This document shows, in pieces, positions 33,935-42,816 of a DNA stretch of 64,000 nucleotides; positions within the stretch are counted from its first letter, which is position 1, and every line of letters starts with the position of its first letter. Origin of the DNA: Pontibacter sp. Tf4 (lineage in GTDB: Bacteria > Bacteroidota > Bacteroidia > Cytophagales > Hymenobacteraceae); NCBI RefSeq assembly GCF_014212495.1, contig NZ_JACKZC010000012.1, positions 49,084 through 113,083 on the forward strand. Reading direction: 5' to 3'. Both the position numbers and the translations under genes were made by a program. The notes under the pieces are model-generated. The model was given only the letters and a program-made list of their open reading frames with translations, did not search any database and was not told the origin of the DNA.

Positions 33935-36900
33935 ATGAAGTACAGACTTTTACTCTTTCTTTTTTTATGTACAGCCTTTGTAGCGCAGGGGCAAAGCAAA
34001 TTCTCTAACAAACCCGCCGAGTTTATTACTGAAGCCAAAAATCTGATGGTGGCCGGCAAGGTAACGAACGTGGAGCAGCTGAATGCGGACCTGGATGATA
34101 TCTGGAACAGCGGCAAGCTGACTGAGAAGCAGAAAGCGCAGGTAATAGATATTTCGCAGCGCATGTATCGCAAAAAGATGCGTTCCAACCCGCACTTCTC
34201 CGATTTTTACATTATGCTGACTGCCGCTGTAAACAAGCACAACCTGCGTGGCAACAGCCTGAGCAGCATGCTGGATGTGGTAGAGAAAGCAGTAGATAAC
34301 GAGGACCTGGCCAACGTAGGTAATTTCCTGAATACAAGCAAACTGTACCTGACAACAGGCCGCATTTTCCAGAAGGCAAACTATAGGTTATATGCTACGG
34401 GCGGTAATTTCAGCTTTACCTATGAGGGAGAATCTAAAAAAGACGACAGCAAACCGGAAGGTGCCAGTGCCTGGGACAACATCTCCTGGGATGATGAAAC
34501 AGAGGCAAGTACCGAAAGCACAGACGATGGCTGGGGAGACGAATGGGGAGCACCTGTAACCAAACCTAAAACCGAGGCTCAGAAAAAAGAGGATGCTAAG
34601 AAAGCTGCCCAGCGTCGTAAAGAAAGCCTGAAGCAGCGTTTCATTCCTGCACCGCCAACTGTGTCGGGCCCTACCCTGAAGCTGGAGAGTGTAGATATTG
34701 TTTTTGCCACCAACTACGACTCTACTGCCATTCAGAAAACCAGCGGACAGCTTATGCTCTCGAAAGGCATATTTGTTGGCGAAGGCGGCTCTTACGACTG
34801 GGAAGCAGGCGGCAGCCAGGCATCGGCTATTTTCAGGAAGTACGATTTTGATGTAACCTTTGCCGGCTTTAAAGCACCGGATGCCACTATAACTTACAAC
34901 GCAGTGCTGGCCTCGCCGGTAGAGGGTTCTTTTGAGTTCCGGAGCACAAAGCGCGGTGCAAAAGGCGAAAAACTATACCCCCGCTTTGCCTCCTTTACCA
35001 ACGATGCGCAGGTAAAAAGCCTGGGCGAAAGAATAAACTATAAGGGCGGCTTTTCGCTTGCCGGCGATTTGATCGGGAGCCGGGCACTGGACGGCAGCCT
35101 TTCACAGATCACAGTGGTAGATGGTGGAAAACCCAAATTCAGCTCGCGCGCGCTCAACTATACCCTGAATGATTCGGTGATCGTAGCCTCGCGGGCGGCC
35201 GTGTCTATTTACCAGGAGAAGGATTCTATCTCGCACCTGGCAGTACAGCTGCGTTACTCCAAGCCAAAAAACACATTAACGCTTACCAAAGACAAAGGCC
35301 CGTTCAGCCGCACGCCGTTCTACGATACGTACCACCAGATGGAGATCGTGGCAGAGCGTGTTTACTGGGACCTGAACACACCGGATATCAACTTCTCGGT
35401 GCTGAATACCAAAACCATTATACCGGTGCAGCTCGAGTCTACCAACTATTACTCCAACAACCGCTTTCAGCAAATGGTGGGTGTAGCTACGTTTCATCCG
35501 CTGCAGATGCTGGTGGCCTATGCTTCCAAATCCAAGAAAAGCGAGTTCTATGCTGCCGATGTCTCTAAATTCAATAACATAAACGAGCAGGCCATCCGGC
35601 AGGCAGCCCACAACCTGTCCCGCGAAGGCTATATTGATTTTGATAACAGCACCGGCTACATTGCCCTGAAGCGCAAAGCCTGGCTGTATGTAGGAGCATC
35701 CAAAAAAATGATGGACTACGACCACCTGGTTATCCGATCGGTGGTGCCATCCGGCCGCAATGCTACTCTTAACATGAACAACAACAAACTGGAGGTGCGC
35801 GGTGTGAATAAAATCGCCTTTAACATCGATACCGCCAGTGTGTACATCATCCCGGATAGCTCTATCGTGCGCATCCTGGATAACCGTAACATCGAATTTG
35901 GAGGCCAGGTATTTGCCAGCCGACTGGCGTTCAAAGGGTCGCAGTTCAAGTTCAATTACGATGAGTTCATGATCGATATGCAGCAGCTGGATACGATCGC
36001 GATCGTTACCAAAGAGCGCAAATCGTCGCGTGGCAAAGTGACAGACCAGGTACTTACCAGCCGCACGGGCAGTTTAACAGGCAAACTATACATCAACAAG
36101 CCAAATAATAAGTCTGGCAAAGAGTTTTACCCCGAGTATCCTAAGTTTGATGCCCCGGTGGGTGCGCAGGTAACATTTAACCGGCCTGATGTATTGGGTG
36201 GCGCTTACGACAGCACAGTTTACTTTGACATGCCGCCGTTTAAGCTCGATAGTTTAAGTGCCGGCAAGGGCGCCATTGGTTTCGATGGTACTTTCCATTC
36301 GGGTGGCATTTTTCCGCCGATCAAGACCAAACTGACCATGATGCCTGACCAGACGCTGGGCTTTTATTACCAGCCGCCTGCCAAAGGTATACCTGCTTTT
36401 GGTGGCAAGGGCATTGCCTTCGATACCGTGATGATGAGCTCGAAGGGTATCCAGACCAAAGGTACGCTTACTTACCTGACCGCTACCCTGGAAGCACCTG
36501 AGTATACGTATTATATGGACTCGGTGCGGACTGATAAAGGAGCAACCGTAACTATAAAAGAAGAAAAGCTGAATGGTGCTGAGTTCCCGGTAGCAACGCT
36601 TAACAACTTCCAGATGAGCTGGCTGCCAAAAGCGGATTCGATGTTCCTGCGCACACCAAAAGAACCGATGCTGATCTATAAAGAGAAGTATAAGTTTAAA
36701 GGCGTGGCTAAACTATCGCCGGGTGGTATGTACGGTCATGGCGAGCTCGATAACCCGGTAGCTAACGTAACTTCGCCGAAATTCCTGTTTAAACAGCGCA
36801 GCTTTGCAGGGAACAATGCCCAGATGATTGCCAAATCGGACGTGCAGGTAAGGCCGGCCATTAAAGCGCAGGGCGTGGAGTTTAACTACGACATGACCAA

Positions 36901-38734
36901 AGGAACAGTGGATTTCGGTATTGAGAAGCAGGGAGCCGCGAGCCTTGAGTTCCCGAGGGCCCAGTACAAAACATCGATGCGCAGTGCCCGCTGGGATTTT
37001 GCAACCGAACGCATTACCCTGCAAGCTGATAAAACCGGTAAGAACTACTTTTACTCGCTGCATCCTGAACAGGACTCGCTTAACTTTATGGCGGGTAGCG
37101 GTGTGTACGACCTGAAGAAGAATACCATACTTGCCGGTGGCGTGCCTTATATTGCCGTTGCCGATATGTATGTAATTCCGGATAGCGGTAAAGTGGTAGT
37201 GTCGGCTGATGCCACAATCCGTACGTTGCGTAAGTCGCGCGTGCTGGCTGACTCGGCACAGCAGTACCACAAACTATACGAAGGCAACCTGGATGTAAAA
37301 GCCCGTAAACTATTGTCCGGCTCCGCTTACCTGACTTACCTGAACGCTGCCGAAGATTCGTTTAAACTACACTTTACAAACTTTACGTTCGACAATCCGC
37401 AGGGCAAGCGCAAGCCTATCTATTCGTTTGCCACCGCCACCGTCGACGAGAAAGATAAGTTTTACATTTTCCCTCGGATCCTGTTCCGGGGTAAAGTACT
37501 GATGCATGCCACCAAACCTTACATGGACTTTGACGGCGAACTGAAGCTGACCTTTACCGGAAACGAAGCCGACTCGGACTGGTTCTCTTATAAAAAGGAT
37601 ACCCTGAACCCGTCCAACGTCCGCATCCCGATACAGAAGGCAAAGGCAGCAGACGGCACTCCGCTCCGCACAGGTATACACTTGTCCGCAGCTACAGCCA
37701 AACTATACAACACCTTCGTGTCGCAGAAGCAGAACGAAGATGACCTGGACCTTTTCCTGGTTGATGGCTCGATCTCTTACAACAAAGCGAACAAGGAGTT
37801 TAAGATAGGGCGGGAAGAACGGGCGTATGCTAACTCGTATGAGGGTAGCGTGCTGCGTTACAGCGAAGCTACCAATACCCTGCACTTCGAAGGCAAACTG
37901 AATTTCCTGAAGTCTACCAGAAACTTTGGGTTGGATGCCTCGGGCAGTGGTGTGGCCAACGTGGATAGCAGCAAGTATAAGCTGGATGCCTTCCTTGCCT
38001 TTAACATGGAAATGCCGGAAGCCGCGCTAACGGCCATGGCCGAACACCTGGAGGAGAATACCGGTGCAGCCCCTGAAGCAATGGATAACAGCGATGCAAC
38101 GTACTATAAGCTGGGCGAATTTGTGGGCGACCGTGGTGTACGCAAGTATATCAACGAGTCGGGTAGCAACTACATTCCGCTGCCTAAGCTGGATAAGTCG
38201 CTTGTCCGCAGCCTGATCCTGAACAAGGTGGACCTGCACTGGTCTAACGACCAGAAGGCCTGGTACAGCATCGGCAAAATAGGTGTGGCCAGCATCCTGA
38301 AAGAAGACGTGAATGCCATGGTAGATGGGTATGTAGAGATAAAGCAGGACCTGAACGGACAGCCAACCCTGAACCTTTATCTGCAGGCCGACCAATATAC
38401 CTGGTACTATTTCAGTTATTATGAAAACGGCCTGACACTGGTTTCCTCGAATGATAAATTTAACCGGGCGGTGCAGGCAAAATCAAAACGCAGCCGCGGC
38501 ACCACGCTCAACTATGGCTTTTACCCGGGCGAGACCATTGATAAAAACCAGTTCCTGGAGTACTTTACTAAAACTTATTTAGGCGGTAAAGATGGCTTTA
38601 AAGTGGTTACACAGCAGCCCGAAATAGATACAACCGACGATGTGGACTTTGTAGATGAGGCGCCCAAAAAGGAGAAAAGGAGGAAAAAAAATAAAAAAGG
38701 CAGTGAAGAAGAAGCAGAAGCCGGCGGCTTATAA
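33935..38734 (+). CDS. Giant exported protein of unknown function (1599 aa)
   Basis: Signal peptide MKYRLLLFLFLCTAFVAQGQ, then a helical segment (about 25-130). An acidic Trp-rich stretch near 177-210 (WDNISWDDE, DDGWGDEWG) and a Lys-rich helix (TEAQKKEDAKKAAQRRKE) follow. About 1300 residues of beta-rich sequence follow, with recurring phrases of the type YVIPDSGKVVVSAD, YIIPDSSIVRI and GKLYINKP. The C-terminus is a charged Lys/Glu tail (KKEKRRKKNKKGSEEE). No C-terminal sorting domain, barrel signature or peptidase motif. Probably periplasmic. Conserved four-fold use of the codons AAACTATAC is noted in the findings. It follows prmA by 24 bases. Confidence 0.85.
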   Translation: MKYRLLLFLFLCTAFVAQGQSKFSNKPAEFITEAKNLMVAGKVTNVEQLNADLDDIWNSGKLTEKQKAQVIDISQRMYRKKMRSNPHFSDFYIMLTAAVNKHNLRGNSLSSMLDVVEKAVDNEDLANVGNFLNTSKLYLTTGRIFQKANYRLYATGGNFSFTYEGESKKDDSKPEGASAWDNISWDDETEASTESTDDGWGDEWGAPVTKPKTEAQKKEDAKKAAQRRKESLKQRFIPAPPTVSGPTLKLESVDIVFATNYDSTAIQKTSGQLMLSKGIFVGEGGSYDWEAGGSQASAIFRKYDFDVTFAGFKAPDATITYNAVLASPVEGSFEFRSTKRGAKGEKLYPRFASFTNDAQVKSLGERINYKGGFSLAGDLIGSRALDGSLSQITVVDGGKPKFSSRALNYTLNDSVIVASRAAVSIYQEKDSISHLAVQLRYSKPKNTLTLTKDKGPFSRTPFYDTYHQMEIVAERVYWDLNTPDINFSVLNTKTIIPVQLESTNYYSNNRFQQMVGVATFHPLQMLVAYASKSKKSEFYAADVSKFNNINEQAIRQAAHNLSREGYIDFDNSTGYIALKRKAWLYVGASKKMMDYDHLVIRSVVPSGRNATLNMNNNKLEVRGVNKIAFNIDTASVYIIPDSSIVRILDNRNIEFGGQVFASRLAFKGSQFKFNYDEFMIDMQQLDTIAIVTKERKSSRGKVTDQVLTSRTGSLTGKLYINKPNNKSGKEFYPEYPKFDAPVGAQVTFNRPDVLGGAYDSTVYFDMPPFKLDSLSAGKGAIGFDGTFHSGGIFPPIKTKLTMMPDQTLGFYYQPPAKGIPAFGGKGIAFDTVMMSSKGIQTKGTLTYLTATLEAPEYTYYMDSVRTDKGATVTIKEEKLNGAEFPVATLNNFQMSWLPKADSMFLRTPKEPMLIYKEKYKFKGVAKLSPGGMYGHGELDNPVANVTSPKFLFKQRSFAGNNAQMIAKSDVQVRPAIKAQGVEFNYDMTKGTVDFGIEKQGAASLEFPRAQYKTSMRSARWDFATERITLQADKTGKNYFYSLHPEQDSLNFMAGSGVYDLKKNTILAGGVPYIAVADMYVIPDSGKVVVSADATIRTLRKSRVLADSAQQYHKLYEGNLDVKARKLLSGSAYLTYLNAAEDSFKLHFTNFTFDNPQGKRKPIYSFATATVDEKDKFYIFPRILFRGKVLMHATKPYMDFDGELKLTFTGNEADSDWFSYKKDTLNPSNVRIPIQKAKAADGTPLRTGIHLSAATAKLYNTFVSQKQNEDDLDLFLVDGSISYNKANKEFKIGREERAYANSYEGSVLRYSEATNTLHFEGKLNFLKSTRNFGLDASGSGVANVDSSKYKLDAFLAFNMEMPEAALTAMAEHLEENTGAAPEAMDNSDATYYKLGEFVGDRGVRKYINESGSNYIPLPKLDKSLVRSLILNKVDLHWSNDQKAWYSIGKIGVASILKEDVNAMVDGYVEIKQDLNGQPTLNLYLQADQYTWYYFSYYENGLTLVSSNDKFNRAVQAKSKRSRGTTLNYGFYPGETIDKNQFLEYFTKTYLGGKDGFKVVTQQPEIDTTDDVDFVDEAPKKEKRRKKNKKGSEEEAEAGGL

Positions 38735-38891
38735 CCACTAAGTATATAGTTCGCGTATATTATTTAACAGGTGCAAGGCTTTAGAATTAAGATTAGATTT
38801 CTATATATTTGATGTTCTGAAGCCGCCCACACTGCTAATTACCTGCAAAGTGGAGAACATCTGGCTTACGTAAAACAAGAATCTTACATTG

Positions 38892-39536
38892 ATGAATATA
38901 CTTTTGATTGCTGTACTTTGTGTGGCTGCTTACCTGATTGGCTCTGTATGTACTGCTGTATGGCTCGGCAAATGGTACTATGGTATCGACATTCGCCAGC
39001 ATGGCAGCGGAAACTCGGGCGCCACTAATACATTCCGGGTACTGGGCAAAAAGCCAGGTACTATCGTGATGCTGATCGATATTTTTAAAGGCTGGCTAGC
39101 CACTTCGCTTGCCGGGTTTCTGGTGCTTTTTAACGCCATCCCTGCCGACGACCTGATCATTTACCAACTGATAATGGGTATGCTTGCCGTGATCGGACAC
39201 ATCTTTCCGGTATATGAGCGCTTTAAAGGTGGTAAAGGCGTAGCTACCCTGCTGGGTATGATGCTGGCCATCCAGACGGATGTAGCGCTGTTGTGCATGG
39301 TAATCTTCGTGATCGTATTGTTCACGTCGCGTTATGTATCGCTTGGCTCTATGATCGCAGCGCTCTCCTTTCCGATCCTGTTGCTGTTGCCCCGCTTTCA
39401 CCCGGATAACCCAATACTTATCATTTTCGGGTTCATCCTTTTTGCCGTAGTAGTTTTAACGCACCGCAAAAATATAAACCGCCTGATAGCCGGCGAAGAA
39501 AGCAAAGCCAACATCAAGATAGGCCTGAAGAAATAA
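38892..39536 (+). CDS. plsY: Glycerol-3-phosphate acyltransferase PlsY
   Basis: 214 residues with five hydrophobic segments and the three PlsY motifs: GSGNSGATNTFRVLG near 37-51, GGKGVATLLG in the middle and THRKNINRL near the end. It transfers the acyl group from acyl-phosphate to glycerol 3-phosphate in phospholipid synthesis. The ATG at 38892 is preferred to the TTG one codon before. The stop TAA is fused to AACTATAGTT. Confidence 0.96.
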   Translation: MNILLIAVLCVAAYLIGSVCTAVWLGKWYYGIDIRQHGSGNSGATNTFRVLGKKPGTIVMLIDIFKGWLATSLAGFLVLFNAIPADDLIIYQLIMGMLAVIGHIFPVYERFKGGKGVATLLGMMLAIQTDVALLCMVIFVIVLFTSRYVSLGSMIAALSFPILLLLPRFHPDNPILIIFGFILFAVVVLTHRKNINRLIAGEESKANIKIGLKK

Positions 39537-39561
39537 ACTATAGTTTAGGTAATACTATCAT

Positions 39562-39595
39562 AATGCCACTCTTTTCGGAAGGGTGGCATTTTTTA
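39562..39595 (+). terminator. Terminator of plsY
   Basis: Stem AATGCCACTCTT / AAGGGTGGCATT (one G-T pair) with T run. A reading frame of the dipeptidase extends back through it, but translation surely begins after it. Confidence 0.88.
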
Positions 39596-39625
39596 TTAAC
39601 TTTAAGTCAAACCAATGTACAACCG

Positions 39626-40987
39626 ATGAACAACTATATCTCCGAGAACAAAGACCGTTTCCTGAACGAGCTGCTCGATATGCTCCGTATCCCCTCTGTA
39701 AGTGCCGATCCTAAATTTAAGCAGGATGTATTGCGCACCGCCGAATTTGTAGCCGACAGACTGCGCGAAGCCGGAGCCGATAAAGTAGAACTATGCGAGA
39801 CTGCCGGTTACCCGATCGTGTACGGCGAAAAAATTATTGACCCGAACCTGCCAACGGTGCTGGTATACGGCCATTACGATGTGCAGCCCGCCGACCCGTA
39901 TGAACTATGGAATTCGCCACCGTTCGAGCCTGTAATAAAGGATGGTAAAATTTATGCGCGTGGTGCCTGCGATGACAAAGGCCAGATGTACATGCACGTA
40001 AAGGCTTTTGAAGTGATGATGCGCAATAACACGCTGCCTTGCAACGTGAAGTTTATGATTGAAGGGGAGGAAGAAGTTGGGTCGGCTAACCTGGGCACGT
40101 TTGTGAAAAACAACAAGTCGAAACTGGCTGCCGATGTGATCCTGATCTCTGATACCGGTATGTTGGGCAACGATACGCCATCCATCACCACCGGTTTGCG
40201 CGGCATGAGCTACATGGAAGTAGAAGTGACCGGCCCTAACCGTGACCTGCACTCCGGTTTATACGGCGGCGCTGTTGCCAACCCGATCAATATCCTGTGC
40301 CAGATGATCGCTTCGTTGCACGACGAGCACAACCGCATCACCATACCGGGCTTTTACGATAACGTGAACGAGCTGAGCAAGGAAGAGCGTGCGGAAATGG
40401 CGCGTGCGCCGTTTAGCCTGGATAAGTACAAGCAAGCGCTGGATTTGAGCGATGTGCATGGCGAAGAAGGCTATACAACGATGGAGCGTACCTCTATCCG
40501 CCCGACACTGGATGTGAACGGCATCTGGGGTGGCTATACAGGCGAAGGTGCTAAAACAGTGATCCCATCCAAAGCATTTGCCAAAATATCGATGCGCCTG
40601 GTGCCTGACCAGACCTCTGAAGAAATAACTGAGAAGTTTACCAAGCACTTTGAAAGCATAGCACCGGGCAGCGTAAAAGTAGTGGTGAAGCCACACCATG
40701 GCGGCGAGCCGGTAGTTACTCCAACCGATTCTGTTGCTTACCAGGCAGCGGCCAGAGCTTATGAAGAAACCTTTGGCATTAAACCGATACCGGTGCGCAG
40801 CGGCGGCTCTATTCCTATAGTTGCCATGTTCAAATCAGAACTGGGTCTTGATTCGGTGCTGATGGGCTTCGGACTGGACAGCGATGCCATACATTCGCCA
40901 AACGAGAACTTCGGTGTATTCAACTACATGAAAGGCATCGAAACGATACCATTATTCTATAAGTACTATGCCGAAATGAGCAGGTAA
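39626..40987 (+). CDS. M20/M25/M40 family dipeptidase
   Basis: 453 residues from the ATG giving MNNYISENKDRF. Zinc ligands are in VYGHYDVQP, RGACDDKGQ and the catalytic EGEEEVGS, with a dimerisation domain in the middle (about 190-350) and a final His in DAIHSPNENF. The family cleaves dipeptides or N-acyl amino acids. The upstream plsY terminator excludes the longer start. Ended by the hairpin at 41006. Confidence 0.95.
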   Translation: MNNYISENKDRFLNELLDMLRIPSVSADPKFKQDVLRTAEFVADRLREAGADKVELCETAGYPIVYGEKIIDPNLPTVLVYGHYDVQPADPYELWNSPPFEPVIKDGKIYARGACDDKGQMYMHVKAFEVMMRNNTLPCNVKFMIEGEEEVGSANLGTFVKNNKSKLAADVILISDTGMLGNDTPSITTGLRGMSYMEVEVTGPNRDLHSGLYGGAVANPINILCQMIASLHDEHNRITIPGFYDNVNELSKEERAEMARAPFSLDKYKQALDLSDVHGEEGYTTMERTSIRPTLDVNGIWGGYTGEGAKTVIPSKAFAKISMRLVPDQTSEEITEKFTKHFESIAPGSVKVVVKPHHGGEPVVTPTDSVAYQAAARAYEETFGIKPIPVRSGGSIPIVAMFKSELGLDSVLMGFGLDSDAIHSPNENFGVFNYMKGIETIPLFYKYYAEMSR

Positions 40988-41005
40988 CTATAAGCTGACA
41001 ATTAT

Positions 41006-41045
41006 AAAAAATCCCCGGCGCAACTATAGCACCGGGGATTTTTTT
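41006..41045 (+). terminator. Terminator with an AACTATAG loop
   Basis: Stem AAAAAATCCCCGG / CCGGGGATTTTTT enclosing GCAACTATAGCA, so the palindrome core fills the loop. T run follows. Confidence 0.92.
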
Positions 41046-41081
41046 GAACTGCTCTTTTCTCGGCAGTTATATTTTCACTGA

Positions 41082-41729
41082 CTATCTGGCAGAAGGGATG
41101 GTGATTCCCAATGTGAACATGATAGTAGAGTGACGGGCATTGCTGATGTCGCCGCCGTAGGTAATGTCCTCATCCACGAAGTCGGAGAATGCGCCGTTGT
41201 AACGTACACCCAGGTTTAAGCTGTTGCCTAAAGCTAATCCAACGCCGGCTGCATACCCGAACTCAAATTCTTTCAGGCCATCTTTGTCTTTGCTATCGCG
41301 TGTAGAGGCGCGCTCAATGCCATTCTCATAGGTCTTGGTCTCGTTGTTCACGCTAAGTAAATACGATGCCTGCGGGCCAGCTTCGAAGTACAGCGGACCG
41401 GCTTTGATCTTGGCAAGAACAGGTAGATCCAGGTAGTTATAGTTTACTTTACCTACATACCGGAAAGTACCTACTTCCACATCGGCATTCTTAAATCCTT
41501 TCTGCGAGTAAAGCAGTTCCGGCTGTATGGAGAAGAAGTTATCAACGATGCCGATGTTGTACGTGATACCACCATGGAAGCCCCACTTGTTTTCGAAGTT
41601 GTCTTCGTTGCGCAGGTCGCCGGAAATATTGGACAGATTTGCACCAGCTCTGATACCTACTCCGGATTGTGCCTGTGCTGCTGTAGCACCTGCAAACAGC
41701 ATAGCGCCTATAATCAATAGTTTTTTCAT
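41082..41729 (-). CDS. Porin family outer-membrane barrel, paralogue 1
   Basis: 215 residues. Signal peptide MKKLLIIGAMLFAGATAAQA, then GVGIRAGANLSNISGD and repeated amphipathic strands including FSIQPELLYSQKGF and AAGVGLALGNSLNLGVRYNG, as in the PorT/OMP_b-brl_2 family. It shares these phrases with the gene at 42052, so the two are tandem paralogues separated by 322 bases. Ligand unknown. Confidence 0.85.
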   Translation of the reverse strand: MKKLLIIGAMLFAGATAAQAQSGVGIRAGANLSNISGDLRNEDNFENKWGFHGGITYNIGIVDNFFSIQPELLYSQKGFKNADVEVGTFRYVGKVNYNYLDLPVLAKIKAGPLYFEAGPQASYLLSVNNETKTYENGIERASTRDSKDKDGLKEFEFGYAAGVGLALGNSLNLGVRYNGAFSDFVDEDITYGGDISNARHSTIMFTLGITIPSAR

Positions 41730-42051
41730 GATCTTATGAGTTTTAAAATTGTACTACTTACGTACCATAAACGGCAACGTCTATACTTTTAGCTTTCTTT
41801 TTCTAAAATTTAATACACGTGTGTTACGAATGATCGGAAGCCTGAACTATAGCTTTAACCGGCCCTCGTGCTGATTGCAATCTGATTGCGGATATACAAC
41901 AACAATGCCAGAATATAGTTTAGGCCTATATAGGATGCACTAATATAGTTCGGTCAGGTAGTAAAAGGGTGGCTGTCAGGGGGTATAAAAATCAAAAGCC
42001 CGGCACTGGCCGGGCTTTTTTCCATAGTTCTAAGTTGTACTAAGGCAAATA
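41730..42051. other. Spacer between barrel paralogues
   Basis: 322 bases. One CTATAG motif near 41849, several ATATAG variants, an ACACGTGT palindrome near 41817 and the terminator at 41994. No gene seen. Confidence 0.5.
41994..42023 (-). terminator. Terminator of porin paralogue 2
   Basis: Perfect 11-bp stem AAAAGCCCGGC / GCCGGGCTTTT with a 4-base loop, able to work in both directions. Confidence 0.9.
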
Positions 42052-42597
42052 TTATCTGCTACCGAAAGTATAGCCGAGCGTCAGCATAAATACATCGTTG
42101 TAAATTTTGGCGTCGCCCTCGTCCATAAGTTTCGAGAAATCGCCGTTGTAGCGGACGCCTATACTAACGCCCAGCGGAGTGCCAACACCTAAACCGGCTG
42201 CGTATCCTAAACCAAGCGTTTTATAGTCTGCATCAAAGTCCTGGTTATCGCCAACGTTTACAGACAGCTGAGGACCACCCTCAAAGTAAAGCAGGCCGGT
42301 ATTTACTCTTGCCAGCACCGGTACATCCAGGTAATAAAGTCGCAGGTCATCGCCTAATCCTTCAGCTCCTTTCATAGAGAAAAGCAGTTCCGGCTGCACC
42401 GAGAAAAAGTTATCGCCGGAGAGCGGAATGTTTGCGGTTAAGCCTGCATGGCCTCCAAAAATTCTGTCAGCATCACCTGCATCATCTCCTGAAAAGCCGG
42501 AGTAGTTTGCCCCCACACGCAGGCCAAAGCCTACCTGGGCCTGAACAGAGAGTGTTGTAACCAGAACAAGGGCAAATAAAGAAAGTAATTTTTTCAT
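42052..42597 (-). CDS. Porin family outer-membrane barrel, paralogue 2
   Basis: 181 residues. Signal peptide MKKLLSLFALVLVTTLSVQA, then VGFGLRVGANYSGFSGDD, FSVQPELLFSMKG and GLGYAAGLGVGTPLGVSIG; ends in YTFGSR. It has the same architecture as its neighbour at 41082 with shorter loops. The acidic loop GDDAGDADRIF may bind cations (guess). Confidence 0.85.
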   Translation of the reverse strand: MKKLLSLFALVLVTTLSVQAQVGFGLRVGANYSGFSGDDAGDADRIFGGHAGLTANIPLSGDNFFSVQPELLFSMKGAEGLGDDLRLYYLDVPVLARVNTGLLYFEGGPQLSVNVGDNQDFDADYKTLGLGYAAGLGVGTPLGVSIGVRYNGDFSKLMDEGDAKIYNDVFMLTLGYTFGSR

Positions 42598-42744
42598 AGT
42601 TGTAATCTCTTTAAAGTATTCTGAACCGGGTGTTGCTACCCGATGTAAGCCTATTACGGATGCTTTTCATAAAAGTATAGAAATTGAGAACTGATTTAAG
42701 GCAGGAGAGCTGCTGCCTGTGCAGATGTACAACTATAGCCACCA

Positions 42745-42784
42745 AACAAAACTCCCCGATCCTTTAACAGAAGACCGGGGAGTT
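42745..42784 (-). terminator. Terminator of comM
   Basis: Stem AACTCCCCG / CGGGGAGTT with T-rich sequence after it on the minus strand. Confidence 0.8.
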
Positions 42785-42816
42785 AACGTGTTATGTTGTA
42801 ATGGTTTATGGGTGCA

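Noticed and set aside
33935..38734. Assigning the giant protein to LptD, AsmA/TamB or T9SS cargo
   Set aside because: No OstA/LptD barrel end, no AsmA N-terminal anchor phrase and no C-terminal sorting domain could be seen.
39563..39625. Longer start of the M20 dipeptidase
   Set aside because: It would run through the plsY terminator stem; the ATG at 39626 gives the usual N-terminus.
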